This document shows positions 58,902 to 64,000 of a stretch of DNA of 64,000 nt, piece after piece. The stretch's first letter is position 1. Each line of letters begins with the position of its first letter. Under the pieces are notes generated by a model that saw only the letters and a list, made by a program, of their open reading frames with translations, did not search any database and was not told where the DNA came from. Origin of the DNA: Coptis chinensis (Eukaryota; Streptophyta; Magnoliopsida; Ranunculales; Ranunculaceae); contig CM027377.1 of assembly GCA_015680905.1 (NCBI GenBank), positions 9,386,501 to 9,450,500 on the forward strand, in the 5' to 3' direction. The position numbers and the translations under genes are program-made.

Positions 58902-61900
58902 TGGGGCCCCGGAAGTGCAATGTGGGTGACCGCACAAAATATACAAGGCCCCAAAAATAGTATATTGTAGAAAAGCCTATTTGGCAAATCACAAGCCCAA
59001 ACCAATCAAAAGCCCAAAAAATTGGAAATTTCACAAATCACAATAAACAACGACGGAAATATCCCCTCATATTCTCTTTCTTCATTAATTATTTTCGTAA
59101 AAATAGGAAATAAGATATGTAATAAATGATCAGTATCGAAAAAAAGAAAAACATATCTCTTCTCAACGACTAGATATCTCTCTCAACGACTAGATACCTT
59201 ATTAATTATTTGCCTAAATTAGTCAATTACTCAAATACAAAAGAAAGAGTAAAAGAAATAAAATAATAAAACCCCTCATTCACCATTTCACCTTCTGATC
59301 ATCTAGTATCATCTCATTTTCAAAATTCTTTCTTTACAATTGTGGATTTGTATTAGTTTTCACTTTGATTATTCACCTAACTTTTGATTCTTCTTCAAGT
59401 AAGTTAGAAATTAAAATCAATTTTCCCTTTCTTAAATATTATTTTAATAACTCAATTTAATTCCAAAGTAATCTAGACTAATTTAGTGTTGTATATATAT
59501 TTTAATTGCAGGCATTACAAATTGTCATGTGAATTGTGAAGTGTGCAGTGAGTCAGTGACTTCAGCAAGGCAGATCCATACCACTATCTTTCAATCTTTC
59601 ATCTTCATTTAAGCATTAAACATATCAGGTTCTATTGTTCTAACTCAATTTCTTGTTAGTTTTTTTTTTTTTTTTAAATGCTTCCTAGAAAGTGTCAATC
59701 TGGACATGAAAACGTAAAAGAGACAAAGACTTTTAGAACTAACTCAATCTCGAGAAAGGAGCCCTTGATAAATTTATTCTTAAAGAACCACAAGGTTTAG
59801 GAACAAATTCAGATGAAACCGAAAATGTTGATGATCTAGATAACAATGGAAACGAAAATGTTAGTGATCCCGACCCTATTGAAAATGATAACAATGAGGA
59901 TGCCGGTGTTATGGGCCATCTTGAAAATGAACAAGTCGAATTTTGACAACTTCAATCCATTCCTTAGACATTTATGACCCAAGAACTTGGGACAATAATC
60001 TTGACACATTATCTAGAGATTTATTAGTAAAAAGGGGTCCTATAAGGGACCTATTAGTCGAAAAGGACCTAAAGATAGTTGTTATAGACGTTTCTCTTCA
60101 ACATTTTATACTCGACATTTACCCCAAGTTTACAGGAGGATAGAAAATGGTTAGTATATTACAAGGCAATGGATAAAGTGTTTTGTTTTGTTGCAAGTTC
60201 TTTAAAAAAGTTTTCAAAAAGGTTTGTTGGTAAATGAAGGGTATAATGATTGGGGGCATCTTAGTACTAGGCTTCATCAACATGAAACAAGTATGCACTA
60301 ACCACATCATTAACATGATCACTTGGAATGACTTATGTAAGAGATTGGAAAAAGAAGAAACTATTGATAAATATGTTCAACACCAAATTAACAAAGAGAA
60401 AGAACATTGGAAGGCAGTATTACGTAGAATAATATTTGGTGTGAAATATCTTGGTAAATATAACTTGGCATTACGAGGAACAAATGAGAAATTATATGAA
60501 AAAAACAATGGAAATTTTTTTAGGCATAATTGAAATGATTGCGAATGGGATCTAATAATGCAAGAACATGTTCGAACGATAGATAATAATGAAATTCATT
60601 ATCATTATCTTGGTCATAAAATACAAAATGAATTGATAAGTATGTTAGCTTTTGAAATTAAAAAATGCAATTATTCAAAAAGTTAAAGAAGCAAAATATT
60701 TTTCTCTGTGATACTTGATTGCACTCCAGATTTTAGTCACCAAGAACAAATGACTTTGATATTGAGATGTGTGGATGTTTAGAATTGTCCAAGAAGAGTA
60801 GATGAGTATTTTGTAGAATTTATGGTAGTGAATGATACATCCAAGGGGACTTTTTCTAGAATTGCAAAATGTGCTTAAAATTTTAATCTTAATATTGATG
60901 ATGTAATGAGGTCGGGGATATGATAATGGGTCTAATATGAAAGGGAAACACCAAGGTGTACAAAAAAACTACTAGATATTAACCCTAGAGCATTTTATAC
61001 TCCTTGTGGTTGTCATAGTCTTAATTTAACACTTTGTGATATGGCTAATTGTTGTGGTAAAGCAAAAGATTTTTTTGGGGTTGTACAACGAATTTATACA
61101 TTGTTTTCACAATCTACAAAGCGGTGGCAGATTTTGGAAGAGAATCTGAAAGAGTTTACTCTTAAGTCAGCATCGGCTACCCGTTGGGAAAGTCGTGTTG
61201 ATAGTGTTAAAGCAATTAGATATCAAGCTCCCGGAAATAAGAGAGGCTTTACTTCAACCTAGTGAAACCGATAATGATTCTAAAATAAAGAGTGAAGCTC
61301 GATTTTAGCTAGACATGGAATTGGAAATTTTGAGTTCTTGTTAGGCATGATTATTTGGTATGAGATATTGTCTACCGTTAATACAATTAGCAAAACCTTA
61401 CAATCTGAAGACATGCAAATAGATATGGCTATTGATAAAATAAAATGGTTGATTACATATTTTAAAAAGTATGGAGAAACTGGTCTCACACAAGCCATGA
61501 TAACTGCTAAAGATATTGCTACTGAAATGGAAATTGATCCTGTGTTTCAAGTGAAACGTCAAATTCGTAGAAAGAGACATTTTGATGAGAATGCCAATGA
61601 GGAGTCAATGCAATCAGCGGAAGACTCATTTAGAAATCAATATTTCTATTTTATTGTAGATCAAGCTATTAGTTCATTAGATAAAAGGTTTGAGCAACTA
61701 AAAGCATATGAGGATATTTTTGGTTTTGTTTAGATCGAGAAGTTAAATTCACTAGATGATAATCAGTTGGAAGCATGTTGTGATCGTCTTGAAACTATTC
61801 TAAAACATGAAAACTCTTCTGATCTTGATGGGAAAGACTTATATGGAGAACTAAGAGTCTTAAAAGAGGTGTTACCAAAAGATAAAAATAAAGCTATTGA

Positions 61901-62215
61901 TATACTTGATTTCTTGAAACGACACACGATTGTTTTCCTAATGCATGCATAGCTTACAAATTTTGTTGATTGTTCCCAACATCACCGCGTCTGCTAGAAA
62001 GAAGTTTTTCAAAATTAAAATTATTGAAATCATATCTTAGATCGACTATGTCACAAGAAAGACTAAATGGGCTAAGCGTTAATATCTATTGAAAATGAAT
62101 TTTTAAAGAAAAAATTAACTTTGAAAGCTTCATTGATGATTTTGCAGAAGAGTATTGGAAGAGGGCCACATTTCGCTGTTTGCACAGGGCCATTGAAAAC
62201 TCAGGGACGGCCCTG
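58902..62215 (+). mobile_element. hAT transposon (TTF/ZMYM-type), degenerate
   Basis: Flanked by an exact 8-bp target duplication CATGTTAA (58894-58901 and 62216-62223); joining the flanks restores the LINE sequence. The right end, CTCAGGGACGGCCCTG, is typical of this hAT group; the left end (TGGGGCCCCGG) is a poor match, so the inverted repeats have decayed. The 3.3-kb interior encodes a broken transposase on the + strand. The insertion is younger than the LINE it interrupts. Confidence 0.85.
59677..62100 (+). pseudogene. hAT transposase pseudogene
   Basis: Readable pieces in order: a Asp/Asn/Glu-rich N-terminal part (about 59810-59945); YDPRTWDN and a TTF-type region (about 59970-60450, including [19 protein letters not shown]); [13 protein letters not shown] (about 60720-60765); FYTPCGCHSLNLTLCDMANC (about 60993-61055); SATRWESRVDSVKAI (about 61170-61215); and a C-terminal dimerisation trace (SQERLNGL, about 62050). 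At least six stops or frameshifts occur. The order and motifs match plant zinc-finger MYM-like hAT transposases. Confidence 0.85.
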
Positions 62216-62243
62216 CATGTTAATGGTGGATTAAACCATAGGT

Positions 62244-63956
62244 CTATCCATTGTGTGATGTGTAAGCTTTCAAATTCAGATAATTTGAGATGTTATGGAG
62301 AAAAGTACCATAAGTTTCTAGTAACAGGACAACATAAGAGGAGATGATGTATACTTTCAGGCAGCATATTACAGAGAATGCAAGATTTATCAGGGATAAA
62401 GAAAAGTTTAGCCAGATGAACTCTATTAGGGAGAGAGTCATAATAACATTTCCATGCATGCAGAGAGGCTCAAGGACAGTTTGTTTTTTTTTCCAAAAAG
62501 CAAGATTGCTTTTTGAATGAGTGAGGGACGATACATGTGCAATGAGACTATGATACATAGATTTGACATAGGATTTTCCATTTTTAGTCAGTTTCCACTT
62601 GATTTTATCTTCTAATTGATACTTTGAAAGATAAATATTTTGAATTAACTGACTAGTATGTGTGTCAAAGAGATAGTTGAGTAGAGGGATGTTCCAACTT
62701 CTAGTTGAGTGTAAAATGAGATTAGACACATACTTATAGACATGGTTTGGTGGTGGTAGAGATGTCACCTGGCCCTTAGGACTCCCAGGAATCCAAGAAT
62801 CCTTCCAAATATGAATGTTGACCCCCATACCTACTTGCCACATTGAGTTATCAACTATAAGGGATTTAATATGATGCATACCTTACTAGAACCAAGAAGA
62901 ACTTGGTTTGAGATCACTATTGAGCATATTTACAAAAGAGTTAAAGTACTTACCTCTCAGCTCTTGAAATAAGAGGGAAGAGGGAATAGAAATAATGTAC
63001 CAGAATATTCTAGTTAAATGAGTTTTATTGTCCAATTCCATATTTATGATTCCTAGACCTCTTTTTTTTTACTGGCAGATAGAATTTAAAGTTTTAAGAT
63101 ATAGGGGTCTAGATTTACCATTACATGTGTCCCACCAAAAGTCTCTCTGAAAGGCATTAATGGTGTTAGTAACATTATATGGCAGTAAGAATGTACTCAT
63201 GTGGAAAACTGGAATAGCATAAGAGATAGATTTAATGAATACAATTCTTGCTGCCTGGGAAAGCAACTTACTCTTCCAACCTGCCATCCTAGAGTTGACT
63301 TTAGTGATGAGACCATTGAAAATCACAGACTTAGGTTGTCTTAGGAATAAAGGAGAACCCAAGTATTTTTCACCAATATGAATACTTCTCATGTTAAGCA
63401 GGTGTCTTATGTCAAAAGCAATATCAGGACCAGTGTTCTTACTAAAATGAACCCCAGATTTTTCAAAGTTTATTTCCTGACCAGTGATGGAATAGAAGGT
63501 ATTTAGAGCATCAAGGAGAGCTCTTGTTTCATCTAGATTAGCCCTACATAAAATGAATGCATCATCAGGAAAAAGCAAGTGTGAGATGGGACTACTATTT
63601 CTGGAGATAAAGATGTCATGCAGTTTATTTTCATCAATCTTTTGTTGCAGAATCTTAGACAAAACTTCCATGCAGAGAATAAAAATAATAGGGGAGAGGG
63701 GGTCTCCTTGTCGAAGACCTCTAGAAGACTTAAAGTGACCAAAAGGGTTGTCATTGATTAAAGGTGAAAAATGAGGGGAGGTGATGCATTGGTGAATGAG
63801 ATTGACAATTTTATGATCGAAACCTAAGGAAGTAAGGGTGTGAATAAGAGATTTCCAGTTAACTCTGTCAAAAGCCTTTGACATGTCTAGCTTAATAGCC
63901 ATAAGCCCAGCCTTACCATTCTTGTGTTTAAGAGTATGCATGATCTCATAAGCCAT
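62244..63956 (-). pseudogene. LINE reverse transcriptase and zf-RVT region
   Basis: The - strand piece at 63956-63069 (295 codons) reads [12 protein letters not shown], then [20 protein letters not shown], then [15 protein letters not shown], and [13 protein letters not shown], in the order of L1 reverse transcriptase. The catalytic box is FPDD instead of the usual F/Y-ADD, so the enzyme would probably be inactive. A stop breaks the frame near 63069; a second piece (62879-62244) holds the HIWKDSWIPG segment and a decayed zf-RVT. Confidence 0.92.
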
Positions 63957-64000
63957 GATGATATTGTCAGTAATTTGTCTATTGGGAACAAAGGCACTTT

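Larger units (their letters stand above)
58141..64000 (-). mobile_element. L1-type LINE, - strand, split by an hAT element
   Basis: Reads right to left: reverse transcriptase (63956-63069), zf-RVT region (62879-62244), then after the hAT insertion (58902-62215) the RNase H domain (58893-58215), and a terminal poly-T on the + strand (58141-58153, the poly-A tail of the LINE). The 5' part, with endonuclease and ORF1, lies beyond the window. The order is that of plant L1-like ORF2. Several frame breaks show it is inactive. Confidence 0.93.

Overview
The window looks like a chromosomal segment of a flowering plant, probably a eudicot. It is AT-rich, its genes have short GT/AG introns, and it holds plant-type gene families (NAC transcription factor, SKIP24-like F-box proteins, plant oligopeptide transporter). 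These sit among Ty3/gypsy and Ty1/copia retrotransposons, L1-type LINEs, hAT elements and MITEs. I cannot name the species from the sequence.

Layout. 1-6.7 kb: the decayed 3' part of a chromodomain-type Ty3/gypsy element with its complete ~3.5 kb 3' LTR. 7-12.6 kb: non-coding DNA with an hAT-type non-autonomous element (exact 8-bp target duplication), a second TIR element carrying two tRNA-like A/B-box pairs, a 217-bp tandem duplication ending in a Helitron-like terminus, and a PIF/Harbinger-type MITE. 12.7-29.9 kb: a tandem family of six SKIP24-like F-box genes on the + strand. Copies 1, 3 and 4 are intact, copies 2 and 5 are broken, and copy 6 is a stub. A decayed copia element lies between copies 3 and 4. 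Copies 1-3 have a Glu/Ser-rich acidic tail; copies 4 and 5 stop before it, and copy 4 keeps a relic of the tail downstream. 31.7-34.3 kb: an intact NAC gene on the - strand with three basic 16-residue repeats, plus a small duplicated piece of its second exon and a 126-bp tandem repeat. 34.5-35.2 kb: an hAT MITE with an exact 8-bp target duplication just upstream of the NAC gene.

36.8-41.9 kb: four fragments of unrelated nuclear genes within 5 kb: casein kinase I C-terminus, MSP1/ATAD1-type AAA ATPase N-terminus, SEC14-like N-terminus and P5A-ATPase N-terminus. All are truncated or mutated and several keep introns, as expected for DNA-level gene-fragment capture. 43.8-46.5 kb: an LTR remnant and a 5'-truncated LINE with a 19-bp target duplication. 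48.8-52.1 kb: an intact seven-exon OPT-family transporter gene, followed at 52.8-54.7 kb by a decayed tandem copy carrying a MITE. 56.4-56.7 kb: an intact gene for ribosomal protein eL39 on the - strand, with two head-to-tail MITEs immediately upstream. 58.1 kb to the end: a - strand LINE split by a 3.3-kb degenerate hAT transposon with an 8-bp target duplication.

The working genes I would trust are F-box copies 1, 3 and 4, the NAC gene, the OPT gene and RPL39. The rest is mobile DNA, duplicated relics and intergenic sequence. The F-box products would act as substrate-recognition subunits of SCF ubiquitin ligases, the NAC protein in transcription, the OPT protein at a membrane, and eL39 in the 60S ribosomal subunit. 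Nothing suggests these genes form one pathway. I found no convincing new molecular system; the most unusual features are the F-box family with its gained and lost acidic tail, the gene-fragment island, and the internal peptide repeats in the NAC and OPT proteins.
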